Shown here piece by piece: positions 34,035 through 42,481 of a DNA stretch of 55,455 nucleotides (positions within the stretch are counted from its first letter, which is position 1; every line of letters begins with the position of its first letter). The notes below the pieces were generated by a model that worked only from the letters and a program-made list of their open reading frames with translations, did not search any database and was not told the DNA's origin. The DNA lies in NCBI RefSeq assembly GCF_000231055.2, contig NZ_CM001466.1:3641669-3697123 (forward strand), in the 5' to 3' direction. The position numbers and the translations under genes are program-made. The DNA is from Saccharomonospora azurea NA-128. Its GTDB lineage: Bacteria; Actinomycetota; Actinomycetes; Mycobacteriales; Pseudonocardiaceae.

Positions 34035-34895
34035 GTGCGCATCGACCTGCATACCCACTCGACCGTCTCGGACGGCACCGACAGTCCTGGCGACCTGGTC
34101 CGCATCGCGGCGGACGCCGGTCTCGACGTCATCGCGCTGACCGATCACGACACCACCGCGGGATGGGACACGGCGGTGCGGTCGCTGCCTCCGGGACTGC
34201 GTCTGGTGCCGGGTGCCGAGCTGTCGTGCGAGGCGCCGGCCGCGGACGGGCGCCGGGTGAGTGTGCATCTCCTGGCGTACCTGTTCGACCCGGCGGCGCC
34301 CGCACTGGTCGTGGAGCAACAGCGGTTGCGGCGAGAACGGCGGCGGCGGTTGCGGGTGATGGCCGAGCGCATGGCCGCCGACGGTCTGCCGGTCGATCCC
34401 GACGAGGTGCTGGGGGAGCTCGGCCCGGATGCGCCCGCGGGCAGGCCGCATCTGGCCCGCGCCCTGGTGCGCGCGGGTCTGGTCCGCACCGTCGACGAGG
34501 CGTTCGCGCGGTTCCTCGGCGGTGGCCGCGGGTATCTCGTGCCGAGGTCCGACACACCGGTCGCGACGGCCATCGACATGATCAACGAAGCGGGTGGGGT
34601 CACGGTGCTGGCGCATCCGTTCGCGTCCTCGCGAGGTCCGACGATCTCGGAGGACACCATCGCCGAGCTGGCGGAACGGGGCCTGACCGGCGTCGAGGTG
34701 GATCACCCCGATCACGATCCGGCGACGCGCCGCCGGCTACGGGGCCTCGCCGACGACCTCGGCCTGGTCCGGACCGGGTCGAGCGACTACCACGGCAGCA
34801 ACAAGACCCTCGTCATCGGCCAGGAGACCACGGAACCCGACCAGTTCGAGGCTCTGCTCGCGCAGGCCACCCGCGCTCCGGTGGCGGCGTCGTGA
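34035..34895 (+). CDS. PHP-domain phosphoesterase
   Basis: 286 residues. N-terminal RIDLHTHSTVSDGTDSP is the first PHP metal motif (HxH); further ligands come from LTDHDT, PGAELSCE, HPFASSRG and SSDYHG. Related to E. coli YciV/RNase AM (nucleoside 3',5'-bisphosphate phosphatase or 5'-3' exonuclease on small RNA). GTG at 34035 gives the family's usual VRIDLHTHS start; the ATG at 34026 lies three codons upstream. The stop overlaps the marC-type gene by 4 nt. Confidence 0.88.
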   Translation: MRIDLHTHSTVSDGTDSPGDLVRIAADAGLDVIALTDHDTTAGWDTAVRSLPPGLRLVPGAELSCEAPAADGRRVSVHLLAYLFDPAAPALVVEQQRLRRERRRRLRVMAERMAADGLPVDPDEVLGELGPDAPAGRPHLARALVRAGLVRTVDEAFARFLGGGRGYLVPRSDTPVATAIDMINEAGGVTVLAHPFASSRGPTISEDTIAELAERGLTGVEVDHPDHDPATRRRLRGLADDLGLVRTGSSDYHGSNKTLVIGQETTEPDQFEALLAQATRAPVAAS

Positions 34896-35512
34896 CCGAG
34901 TTCTTCAGCGTCACCCTGTTCCTGGAGGCGTCGATCACCCTGCTGGTGATCATGGATCCGCCCGGGACGGTCCCGGTGTTCCTGAGCCTCGTGGGCCGCA
35001 AGACGCCCTCCGCGAGGGCCAAGGCCGCACGGCAGGCCGTGCTCGTGTCGCTTCTCGTCGTCACGTTGTTCGCGGTGGCGGGGGAGTTCATCCTCGTCTA
35101 CCTCGGCATCGGCATTCCCGCGCTGCAGGGTGCGGGCGGATTGCTGCTGTTGCTGGTGGCGCTCGACCTGTTGACGGGCAAGGGCACGTCGCAACCGGAG
35201 GCGGCGGAGGACGTCAACGTGGCGCTCGTGCCGCTGGGCACGCCGCTGCTCGCCGGCCCGGGCGCCATCGCGGCGACCATCGTGTTCGTGCGCGAGGCGC
35301 AGGGGCACGTCGGTTCGTACGTGGCGCTGGGGGCGGCCATCGTTGCCGTGCACCTGGTGCTGTGGGGGTGCATGAGGTACTCGGGTGTGCTCATCCGGGT
35401 GGTGCGGGAAAGCGGCATCACCCTGCTGGCCAAGGTCGCGGGTCTGCTGCTGGCCGCCATCGCCGTCGATCTGGTGGCCGACTCGATCCGCGGCTTCATC
35501 GAGGGGGCGTGA
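34892..35512 (+). CDS. MarC family integral membrane protein
   Basis: 206 residues, six predicted membrane helices. N-terminal MDPPGTVPVFLSL and the mid-protein TPLLAGPGAIAATIV are MarC/UPF0056 signatures. The family is linked by annotation to multiple antibiotic resistance, but its transport role is unproven. GTG start overlaps the PHP gene stop (GTGA). The next gene starts 1 bp after the stop, so all are probably one operon. Confidence 0.92.
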   Translation: MTEFFSVTLFLEASITLLVIMDPPGTVPVFLSLVGRKTPSARAKAARQAVLVSLLVVTLFAVAGEFILVYLGIGIPALQGAGGLLLLLVALDLLTGKGTSQPEAAEDVNVALVPLGTPLLAGPGAIAATIVFVREAQGHVGSYVALGAAIVAVHLVLWGCMRYSGVLIRVVRESGITLLAKVAGLLLAAIAVDLVADSIRGFIEGA

Positions 35513-35513
35513 C

Positions 35514-36374
35514 ATGGAACAGCTCGGGTTCGACTTCGGCGTCGAGCCGCAGCCGCTGATCAAGGTGACGCCCGCGAGGCTGTCGCTCTACGACGACTGC
35601 CCTCGGCGCTACCGCATGACCTACCTCGATCGGCCCGCCCCGGTGCGCACCGGGCCGTGGGCGCACAACACGGTGGGCGCGGTGGTGCACAACGCGCTGC
35701 GGGAACTGTTCGCCCTCCCGGCGCGGCGGCGGACGCCCGAGCGGGCGGCGAAGCTCGTCGCGGAGCACTGGCGCAGCGCGGGATTCGCCGACGCGGTGCA
35801 GGTCGCACGGTATGCCGAGGCGGCTCGGCGTTGGGTCGCCGACTATGTCGAGCACCACGGCGCGGAGGCCGATGTCGTCGGCCTCGAACGGTGGGTGTCG
35901 GCGAGGGTCGGCAGCGATCCGAGCGCACCGTCGTTGCTCGTGGAGGGCCGGGCCGACCGCATCGACCGGCGTGGAGGCGAGTTGGTCGTCGTCGACTACA
36001 AGACGGGTCGGCGCGCCCTGCAGGACGCGGACGCGCAGCGGTCCCAGGCGTTGGCCCTTTACGCCGTCGCGGCGCGCCGCACCCTGCACGCGCCCTGTTC
36101 GCGGGTCGAACTGCATCACGTTCCCACGGGCACCGTCGCGGTCGCGGAGCACACCGAGAAGACGTTGGGCGAGCACGTGCGCAAGGCCGAGGAGACCGCC
36201 ACGGCCACCCGTGCCGCGGCCGATAGGCTCACCGAGGGGGGCGATCCGGATCACCTCTTCCCTGCGCGACCGGCGCCTCGTTGTGCCTGGTGCGAACTGC
36301 GTCCCAGCTGCCCCGAAGGAAAGCAGGCGGCACCCGCCGCTCGCCCCTGGGACTTGCTGGCGCCGACGACGTGA
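35514..36374 (+). CDS. RecB-family PD-(D/E)XK exonuclease with Fe-S cysteines
   Basis: 286 residues. PD-(D/E)XK motifs: LVEGRADRIDRR (Asp), ELVVVDYKTGRR (D-x-K). An N-terminal Cys in YDDCPRRYR and three C-terminal Cys in APRCAWCELRPSC form the four-cysteine Fe-S staple seen in AddB and related nucleases. It is nuclease-only, without helicase motifs. The ATG is 1 bp after the MarC-family stop. Probably DNA repair or Cas4-like end processing; no partner helicase is adjacent. Confidence 0.9.
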   Translation: MEQLGFDFGVEPQPLIKVTPARLSLYDDCPRRYRMTYLDRPAPVRTGPWAHNTVGAVVHNALRELFALPARRRTPERAAKLVAEHWRSAGFADAVQVARYAEAARRWVADYVEHHGAEADVVGLERWVSARVGSDPSAPSLLVEGRADRIDRRGGELVVVDYKTGRRALQDADAQRSQALALYAVAARRTLHAPCSRVELHHVPTGTVAVAEHTEKTLGEHVRKAEETATATRAAADRLTEGGDPDHLFPARPAPRCAWCELRPSCPEGKQAAPAARPWDLLAPTT

Positions 36375-36393
36375 CGACGATTGACGGAGTGAC

Positions 36394-36717
36394 ATGGCAG
36401 AGCCGGACACGGTGGAGTTGAGCGTGCCCGCCGAGCCGACTCGGGCTCGGGTCCGGGTGTGGCGGGGACTCACGGGCGCCCTCGTGGCGGGGTGGGGTGC
36501 GGTCGTCGTCGTCCTCGTGGTCGCTCAGGTCGTGGCGTGGAGCGGCGGCGGGGAGGGCCCCGGTGCGTTCGAGCTCGTCGGACACGCCGTCGGCCTCGTG
36601 TTCGCCGGGGGAGCGCAGTTCGTCGCGGAACGCAGCGACGGTGTACGGGCGGGAGCGGCGGGCGCGGCGATCGCCCTGCTCACCCTCGTGATGCTGTGGG
36701 TCTTCTGGTGGTCGTGA
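36394..36717 (+). CDS. Small membrane protein, 107 residues
   Basis: Three predicted membrane helices (about 27-47, 58-75 and 86-106) after an acidic and polar N-terminus. I do not recognise a named family. It follows the RecB-like nuclease by 19 bp and is likely its co-transcribed partner. Ends convergent with the alpha/beta hydrolase at a shared hairpin. Confidence 0.75.
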   Translation: MAEPDTVELSVPAEPTRARVRVWRGLTGALVAGWGAVVVVLVVAQVVAWSGGGEGPGAFELVGHAVGLVFAGGAQFVAERSDGVRAGAAGAAIALLTLVMLWVFWWS

Positions 36718-36733
36718 GCGGCGGCGCCGCTCA
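36715..36733. terminator. Hairpin joining stop codons of a membrane protein and a hydrolase
   Basis: TGAGCGGC-GGC-GCCGCTCA. The first three bases are the plus-strand stop and the last three are the minus-strand stop. 8-bp perfect stem, 3-nt loop. Confidence 0.55.
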
Positions 36734-37630
36734 TCCGGCGTCGCGGCCGAGCCAGCGTCTCCAGCGTGGGAGCAGCGCCGCGAGCAAGGCGGCCGGATTC
36801 TCCGTGTTCGGTGAGTGGGCCGCGTCCGGGACGACGACGAACTCGGCACCGAGCCGGCGAGCCATGTCCTGCTGACTCGGCACGCTCCACGCGTCGTCGT
36901 GCGCTCCGGTGACGACGAGGCCCGGTGTCGCGCCGGCCCGCAGGGCCGCCGCCAGGTCGTCCACGAGGTCGGGTTCGTGGCGCAGCCCGTGGGCCATGCC
37001 GAGCAGACAGGCTGCGGACGTCGCCACGAAACGGGTCCGGAGGAACTCGGACAGCGCGTCCGGCGCACGGTCGACGCTGCCGTCGCCCAACGCGGCGGTC
37101 AGCTGCTGCCGCACCGCGTACGCCGCGCCGACACCGCCCTGCCGCAACAGGACCTCCCCCGCGTCCAGAGCTCGGCGGCGGGGACCGGGCGGAAGCGCCG
37201 CGGGCCCGCTGCACAGCAGGGTCAGTCCCGCGACCGGGGCTCCGGCGAGGACCGCGCCCCGCGCCACGTGCCCGCCGTAGGAGTGCCCGAGCAGGACGAC
37301 GGGACCGTCCGCGGCGAACGACGTCGCGAGGTCGGCCACCACCTTGCCCAGTTCCGCCGGGCGGTACGCCGACTCGTCGTGCGGGCCGGGTGACTCGAAC
37401 TGCCCGGGAAGGTCGACGGCCACCGGCAGGATGCCCGCCGCGGCGATGCCGTCGAGCAGGGGAGCGAAGTCCTCTTTGGACCCCGTGTAGCCGGGAACGA
37501 GCAGAGCGCTGCCCACGGTGTCGCCCGGACGAGGGCCCTGCAGCGCAGCCACCGGCCCGTGTGGACCGTCGAGCTCGACTCGCGTGGCTCCGTGGGGGCT
37601 CAGTGCGGACGACGGGCGCGGCTGGCTCAT
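36731..37630 (-). CDS. Alpha/beta hydrolase
   Basis: 299 residues. Nucleophile elbow GHSYGG at about residues 115-120, oxyanion strand LLVPGYTGSKEDF, catalytic Asp/Glu in VVTGAHDDAWS and His in VVPDAAHSPNTENP. Substrate unknown. Four bases before it, the beta-propeller gene ends, so it may be the last gene of an rhlE operon. Confidence 0.88.
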   Translation of the reverse strand: MSQPRPSSALSPHGATRVELDGPHGPVAALQGPRPGDTVGSALLVPGYTGSKEDFAPLLDGIAAAGILPVAVDLPGQFESPGPHDESAYRPAELGKVVADLATSFAADGPVVLLGHSYGGHVARGAVLAGAPVAGLTLLCSGPAALPPGPRRRALDAGEVLLRQGGVGAAYAVRQQLTAALGDGSVDRAPDALSEFLRTRFVATSAACLLGMAHGLRHEPDLVDDLAAALRAGATPGLVVTGAHDDAWSVPSQQDMARRLGAEFVVVPDAAHSPNTENPAALLAALLPRWRRWLGRDAG

Positions 37631-37634
37631 CCGA

Positions 37635-39038
37635 TCATCGTAGTGCCACCAGGGTGCCGCCCCGTTGTTCGAGCAGGACCGGACCCGTGGCCTCCAGCTC
37701 GACCGGCCCGGAGTGACCGCGCCGGTCGACGGCGACGGTGCGGGTCACGGCGCCGGTGCGTTCGTCGAGCGCCGCGAGACCGCCGGGAATGGGCACGACG
37801 TACTCGCCCGCGAACACGGTGCCCGCGCCGAGGGTGCCCTCGACCGTCCACCGGGGCCGCAGGTCGGGCAGCGAGAGGGCGACGGTGCTGGAGCCCGTGA
37901 ACCAGTACAGCTGCTCGCGGCCGACGGCGGTGGAGACCGCGCCCGACTCGGGTACGGCGGCGAGGTCGTCGGACGGGACGGCGAGATCGAACGTGCCGAC
38001 CTGCTTGCCGCCGTAGTCCCAGACGAACAGTTGTCGCCGCTCGGGCAGCGCCACCGCCACCCGTTCGTCCGACATGGCCACGAGCTGGGCCGTCGTCTCG
38101 GGCAGCAGGGCGCTGAACACCTGCTCGGGTTCGTCGGCCTCGTCGCCCGCGGCCTTCAGCACCGTCAGTCGGGCGCCGGTCTCGTTCGGGCAGTGTTCGA
38201 TCACACCCACCCGGTCGCCTCCCGCCGCGACCGTGGAGTAGTGGCAGTCCGGCCTGGGCTGGCGGTTGGGGTTGACGGGCGCGGGCACCCGACCGTATTC
38301 GAGGGTCTTCACCAGGTCGCTGCGCCACGTGTTGATCAACCGGGTGCCGGTCGTGGTCACGTGGCCGCCGTCGACGACGAGCCGGGTGGGTGACTCGGCG
38401 TCACCGTTGCGTTGAGCGGTGCGTTGCCCGGTCGCCGGGTCCAGCTGAGTCACCTCGCTGCACCCGGCGTCCTTGCGGTACACGGCGACGGCCTTCGACC
38501 ACGCGGTACCGACGGTGCAGAGTTCCAGGTCGCGGCCGTACTCCCAGCGCACCTCGCCGGTGAGCGGATCGCGGCCCGCGACCGTGCCGTCCGAGCCCGT
38601 GATCACAAAGCCGCCCTGGGCGAGCGGCACCGGGGTGGCGGCGCTGTCGGCGCGCCACCGTTCCGCGAGACTGCCGGGCACCGACGCCGGTCCTTCGAGG
38701 CGCGGCGGCGGTTCCGAGGCCGTGCGGTGGGTGGTGGCGTGGCTGTCGCTGAACAGCCAGACCACCACGCCCGCGGCGACGCACACGACGGCCAGCGCCG
38801 TGGCCAGCACCCGGTCGCGCCGCCGGTTCCAGGGAGAACGCCGTGACGCGCGAGCACGCTGCGAGTCCTCACCGGTGGTGTCGCGGGCGCCGTCGTGCAG
38901 GCCGCCCGGAGTGTGCTCCGCGTCCGGCGCGGAGCTCTCCGCCGGGCCCGGCGCGTCCTCGTTCTCCGGCCTGGTCTCCGGCGGAGGCGAGGTCGTCTCG
39001 GGAGGGTGCTCGTCGGGCCGTCCGGACGGGGTGCTCAC
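37635..39038 (-). CDS. Membrane-anchored beta-propeller (PQQ-like) protein
   Basis: 467 residues from GTG 39038. A long polar N-terminus (about 80 residues) precedes one membrane helix (about 87-105, VLATALAVVCVAAGVVVWLF). An extracytoplasmic domain of repeated beta-strands follows (FVITGSDGTVAGRDPLTGEV, WEYGRDLELC), consistent with a PQQ-like propeller without dehydrogenase motifs. Homologous in position to Rv3212, next to rhlE. Starts 5 bp after the helicase stop. Function unknown. Confidence 0.82.
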   Translation of the reverse strand: MSTPSGRPDEHPPETTSPPPETRPENEDAPGPAESSAPDAEHTPGGLHDGARDTTGEDSQRARASRRSPWNRRRDRVLATALAVVCVAAGVVVWLFSDSHATTHRTASEPPPRLEGPASVPGSLAERWRADSAATPVPLAQGGFVITGSDGTVAGRDPLTGEVRWEYGRDLELCTVGTAWSKAVAVYRKDAGCSEVTQLDPATGQRTAQRNGDAESPTRLVVDGGHVTTTGTRLINTWRSDLVKTLEYGRVPAPVNPNRQPRPDCHYSTVAAGGDRVGVIEHCPNETGARLTVLKAAGDEADEPEQVFSALLPETTAQLVAMSDERVAVALPERRQLFVWDYGGKQVGTFDLAVPSDDLAAVPESGAVSTAVGREQLYWFTGSSTVALSLPDLRPRWTVEGTLGAGTVFAGEYVVPIPGGLAALDERTGAVTRTVAVDRRGHSGPVELEATGPVLLEQRGGTLVALR

Positions 39039-39043
39039 GCGCC

Positions 39044-40660
39044 CTAGTCTGCCTCCGCCGCGGCTTCGGTGGTGTTGGTGGGGTTGCCGCCCACCGCGGC
39101 GCCGCGGGTCCTGCGGCGGCGACGGCGGCGTGCGGGCCGCTCGCCGCTGTCGCTGTGTGACGACTCCTCCTTGTCGGCCGGCGCGACGTGTTCGGCCGTC
39201 GGCGTGTGCGGCGCGCCGCTGCGGGTCCGGCGCCTGCGCGGGCGGGTGTTGTCGGACGTCGCGTCGTCGCCGGCGTGCGTGGGGCGCTCGGTCGCGTCCT
39301 GCGTGGCGGAGGAGATCTCCCGTCCACTGCGGGTGCGCCTGCGCTGGCGCGTGCGCTTGCGCGGCGCGTCCGCCCGGCCCTCGTCCCGGCTCCGGGTCCG
39401 ATGCCGCTTGCCTCCGAAGTCCTCCTCGTCCTCGGCGGCGAGTCCGGCGCGCGTGCGCTTGGACAGCGGGAGTCGTCCGGTGGCGGTCTCCGGGATGCCG
39501 AGGTCGGTGAACAGATGCGCCGAGGTCGAGTAGGTCTCCACGGGCTCCGGCATGTTCAGCCCGAGCTCGTCGGAGATCAGCTTCCAGCGGGGGATCTCGT
39601 CCCAGTCGACCAGCGTGATCGCCACGCCGGTCTTGCCCGCCCGGCCGGTGCGACCGATGCGGTGCACGTAGGTCTTCTCGTCTTCGGGCGTCTGGTAGTT
39701 GATGACGTGCGTCACGTCGTCGACGTCGATGCCGCGAGCGGCGACGTCGGTGGCCACGAGCACGTCCACCTTCCCGGAGCGGAACGCCCGCAGTGCCTGT
39801 TCCCGGGCGCCCTGGCCGAGGTCGCCGTGGACGGCCGCGGCGGCGAACCCACGCTCGGTGAGGTCGTCGGCGACCTTCTGCGCGGTCCGCTTCGTGCGGG
39901 TGAAGATCATGGTCAGTCCGCGGTTCTCCGCCTGGAGCACCTTGGCCACGAGTTCGGGCTTGTCGAGCGAGTGCGAGCGGTAGACGAACTGCGTGGTCCG
40001 TTCGTGGACCGCTCCGGCCTCGTTGTCCTCGGCCCTGATGTGGGTCGGCTGACGGAGGAAGGTCCTCGCGAGCGTGAGGATCGGGCCGGGCATCGTGGCC
40101 GAGAACAGCATCGTCTGCCGCTGCTCGGGCACCATCCGCAGGATGCGCTCGATGTCGGGCAGGAAGCCCAGGTCGAGCATCTCGTCGGCCTCGTCGAGCA
40201 CGAGTGTGGCGACCTTGCCGAGCACCAGGTGGCGCTGTTCGGCGAGGTCCAGGAGCCTGCCCGGTGTGCCAATGACCACGTCGACGCCGTCGCGCAGCGA
40301 CTTGATCTGCGACTCGTAGGGGCGTCCGCCGTAGATGGACGCGATGCGCACGCCGAGGTGCTTGCCCGCGTTCTCGAGGTCCTGGCTGACCTGCACGCAC
40401 AGCTCACGCGTGGGCACCACGACGAGTGCCTGCGGGGTGCCGTCGCCGGGCAGCGCGAGCCGCTGCAGCAGCGGCACGCCGAAGCCGAGGGTCTTGCCCG
40501 TTCCGGTGCGGGCCTGGCCGATGACGTCGTCGCCGGACAGGGCGAGCGGGAGCGTCAGGGCCTGAATGTCGAAGGTCCGCTCGATACCCGAGGCGTCCAG
40601 CGCCCGGACGATCTCCGGGTGGACGCCGAGCTCGGCGAAGGTCGGGTTGGAGGGGGACAC
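39044..40660 (-). CDS. rhlE: DEAD-box RNA helicase RhlE
   Basis: 538 residues. Q-motif F-AELGVHPEIVRAL region, motif I GQARTGTGKT, Ia PTRELCVQV, II VLDEADEM, III SAT, IV MIFTRTKRT, V TDVAARGIDV and VI HRIGRTGRAGK. The C-terminal about 130 residues are a low-complexity basic tail rich in Arg, typical of RhlE-type proteins. Matches Rv3211. GTG at 40660; no in-frame start exists further upstream before a stop. Likely acts in ribosome assembly or RNA turnover. Confidence 0.95.
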   Translation of the reverse strand: MSPSNPTFAELGVHPEIVRALDASGIERTFDIQALTLPLALSGDDVIGQARTGTGKTLGFGVPLLQRLALPGDGTPQALVVVPTRELCVQVSQDLENAGKHLGVRIASIYGGRPYESQIKSLRDGVDVVIGTPGRLLDLAEQRHLVLGKVATLVLDEADEMLDLGFLPDIERILRMVPEQRQTMLFSATMPGPILTLARTFLRQPTHIRAEDNEAGAVHERTTQFVYRSHSLDKPELVAKVLQAENRGLTMIFTRTKRTAQKVADDLTERGFAAAAVHGDLGQGAREQALRAFRSGKVDVLVATDVAARGIDVDDVTHVINYQTPEDEKTYVHRIGRTGRAGKTGVAITLVDWDEIPRWKLISDELGLNMPEPVETYSTSAHLFTDLGIPETATGRLPLSKRTRAGLAAEDEEDFGGKRHRTRSRDEGRADAPRKRTRQRRRTRSGREISSATQDATERPTHAGDDATSDNTRPRRRRTRSGAPHTPTAEHVAPADKEESSHSDSGERPARRRRRRRTRGAAVGGNPTNTTEAAAEAD

Positions 40661-41117
40661 GGTGGCGTTGTCGGGGGCTGTGCCCGTCGCCGGGTCGGTC
40701 GTGGGGTTGTCGTTGCGTTCGATGTCGAATCGCCTCTCTCATACCAGCGCGCACAGCCGGTTGCTCACGGCTTGTCGACCACCACGCGAAAAAGCGCTTC
40801 GCTTCGCGACGTGTCACACGAAACGGAGTGGGACGCCGCTGGAGGCGTGCACGCACATTGTCAATACGGAGTGAAGTGGTGCGACGGAAGACGGCGTAGG
40901 AGAACCGGCGCCTGGTTCGGCACTGCGTTGTGTCCGGAGCTTGTCCGGACCGTCGTGCCGAGCGCCTCATGTGCGCCATCTCGACGTCGTTGCACTACAC
41001 GAGGCCACCTTCACTACCAGTCGACAGTCTAACCTGTCCAGTCCCCGACGCCCGGTGCGTCGCCCGGTGCGGCGGCGTGTTGTTGGTCTCGTTGTGGCCT
41101 GAACTACGGTTGTTTCC
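40661..41117. other. Intergenic region between divergent rhlE and ferritin-like genes
   Basis: 457 bp without a convincing gene. On the minus strand, at 40785-40808, CGCGAA and TTCGCG arms enclose a small AAGCG-AAG-CGCTT stem followed by a T-run, roughly 125-150 nt upstream of rhlE; it could be an attenuator. The right end contains the ferritin-like gene's TACGGT hexamer. Confidence 0.4.
41105..41110 (+). promoter_or_regulatory. -10 hexamer of the ferritin-like gene (leaderless)
   Basis: TACGGT, 7 nt before the GTG at 41118, with TTGGTC 16 nt upstream (41083-41088) as a candidate -35. Confidence 0.55.
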
Positions 41118-41795
41118 GTGACTGACGCGAAGGCTGGTGGCACCGAAGGAACCCGCTCGATCGGGGCGGGCGTCGTCGATCTGCTCGGCGTGCTCGCGTA
41201 CAGCGAGCTCTCGGCGTTCGACCGGCTGGCCGAGGATGCGCGCACCGCACCGTCGCTGGCCGGGCGGGCCGCGCTCGCGTCGATGGCGGCGGCCGAGATG
41301 GGGCACTACGGGCTGCTGGAGCGCTACCTCTCCGACCGCGGGGTCTCGGTCGAGGACGCCATGCGCCCGTTCATGCGCCACATCGACGCGTTCCAGCAGT
41401 CCACCGCGCCGAGGACGTGGCTGGAATCGCTGGTCAAGGCCTACGTCGTGGACAACCTGGCCGCCGATCTGTATCGCGAGCTGGCCGGGGTCCTCGACGA
41501 CGAGACCCGCGACCTGGTGTTCACCGTGCTCGGAGACACCGGCTACACCGCGTTCGCCCAGCGCGAAGTCGCGGCGGCGATCGAGAACGACACCCCGATG
41601 CGCGACCGGCTCGCCCTCTGGAGTCGTCGGCTGCTCGGCGAGGCGTTGACGCAGGCCCAGTACGTGGTCGCGGAAAGCGACGGCCTCGCCGAGCTCATCG
41701 TGGCGGGAACCGGCGACCTCTCGGGCATCGCGGCGCTGTTCCGGAAGCTGCAGCAGCAGCACACCAAGCGGATGCAGACCCTCGGTCTCGGCTAG
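41118..41795 (+). CDS. Ferritin-like fold protein (MiaE-like)
   Basis: 225 residues. Helical protein of the ferritin-like superfamily, tRNA-(MiaE)-like subgroup, homologous in position to Rv3210c. Conserved segments: LLGVLAYSELSAFDRLAEDA, MAAAEMGHYGLLERYL (Glu and His as metal-ligand candidates), LVKAYVVDNLAADLYRELA. An iron- or metal-binding site is likely but incomplete ligands cannot be ruled out from sequence alone. Function unknown; it is transcribed away from rhlE and precedes DUF3107. Confidence 0.85.
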   Translation: MTDAKAGGTEGTRSIGAGVVDLLGVLAYSELSAFDRLAEDARTAPSLAGRAALASMAAAEMGHYGLLERYLSDRGVSVEDAMRPFMRHIDAFQQSTAPRTWLESLVKAYVVDNLAADLYRELAGVLDDETRDLVFTVLGDTGYTAFAQREVAAAIENDTPMRDRLALWSRRLLGEALTQAQYVVAESDGLAELIVAGTGDLSGIAALFRKLQQQHTKRMQTLGLG

Positions 41796-41835
41796 CCTTG
41801 ATCCGACGAACAGTCACGACTAGGCGGAGGTCGCA

Positions 41836-42066
41836 GTGGAGGTCAAGATCGGCATCAAGGACGCGCCGCGGGAGCTCGTGGTGGCCAGCAATCTCTCATC
41901 CGACGAGGTGGAGAAGCAGGTTGCCGACGCGCTGAGTGCCGACGACGGCCTGTTCCGGCTCACCGACGACAAGGGCCGCAAGTACCTGGTGCCTGCCGAC
42001 CGCATCGCCTACGTCGAGATCGCGCCGTCCGACGTCCGCCGAGTCGGTTTCGCCGTCGGTTCCTGA
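41836..42066 (+). CDS. DUF3107 family protein
   Basis: 76 residues. Same family as mycobacterial TB9.4 (Rv3208A). Begins MEVKIGIKDAPRELVVASNL and ends in RKYLVPADRIAYVEIAPSD, the conserved core. GTG start with GGAGG 7 nt upstream. Small cytosolic beta-rich protein; function unknown. Followed by a long hairpin. Confidence 0.92.
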   Translation: MEVKIGIKDAPRELVVASNLSSDEVEKQVADALSADDGLFRLTDDKGRKYLVPADRIAYVEIAPSDVRRVGFAVGS

Positions 42067-42081
42067 CGTCTCGAAGTCCCC

Positions 42082-42128
42082 CCGAGCCACCCTCCGCCCT
42101 GCTCGACAGCGGGCGGAGGGTGGCTCGG
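42082..42128. terminator. Strong hairpin between DUF3107 and DUF4873 genes
   Basis: Perfect 18-bp inverted repeat: CCGAGCCACCCTCCGCCC at 42082-42099 and its complement at 42111-42128, 11-nt loop. No T-tract. The longest perfect stem in the window. Confidence 0.9.
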
Positions 42129-42145
42129 TGGTTGACAGGTGGTCT

Positions 42146-42481
42146 CTAGTCCTGCGCGGGCGCCAGGTCCGCCAGCGAGGTGGGCACGAAGAACGGGGGC
42201 CTGCTCGTGCCCATGATCCGGTAGCGGTCCCACGGGTCGGGGTCGGAGATCTCGCCGTGAGCGCTGCCCTCGGGTGTGCGGATCTCCACCGTGCGCTTCT
42301 TGCCGTCCGCGAGCTCGGAGAGCCGCTGGTCGGCCTTGATCCGGCCGTACCAGTGGTAGTAGCCGTCGATGGGCTGGAAGTGCCCGCGCAGCTCCACCTC
42401 GACGTCGAGTTCGGTGTTCTCGTCGAGGTGCAGCGTGGCGGTGCCCGTGTAGCCGTCCTCGTCGTGCTCGTGTCCGCTCAC
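42146..42481 (-). CDS. DUF4873 domain protein
   Basis: 111 residues. DUF4873 is a small beta-barrel-like domain often fused to the C-terminus of flavin monooxygenases; here it is stand-alone. Seen: DGYTGTATLHLDENTELDVE, LRGHFQPIDGYYHWYGRI and GTSRPPFFVPTSL. The GTG overlaps the TetR stop by 4 nt, so it is co-expressed with the regulator. Placed opposite an AurF-like oxygenase, which suggests a role in the same oxidative pathway; that link is inference. Confidence 0.85.
   Translation of the reverse strand: MSGHEHDEDGYTGTATLHLDENTELDVEVELRGHFQPIDGYYHWYGRIKADQRLSELADGKKRTVEIRTPEGSAHGEISDPDPWDRYRIMGTSRPPFFVPTSLADLAPAQD

Noticed and set aside
39044-40400. N-terminal extension of the beta-propeller gene into the helicase
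   Set aside because: The extension is read in another frame of rhlE, which has complete DEAD-box motifs. The true start is the GTG at 39038.
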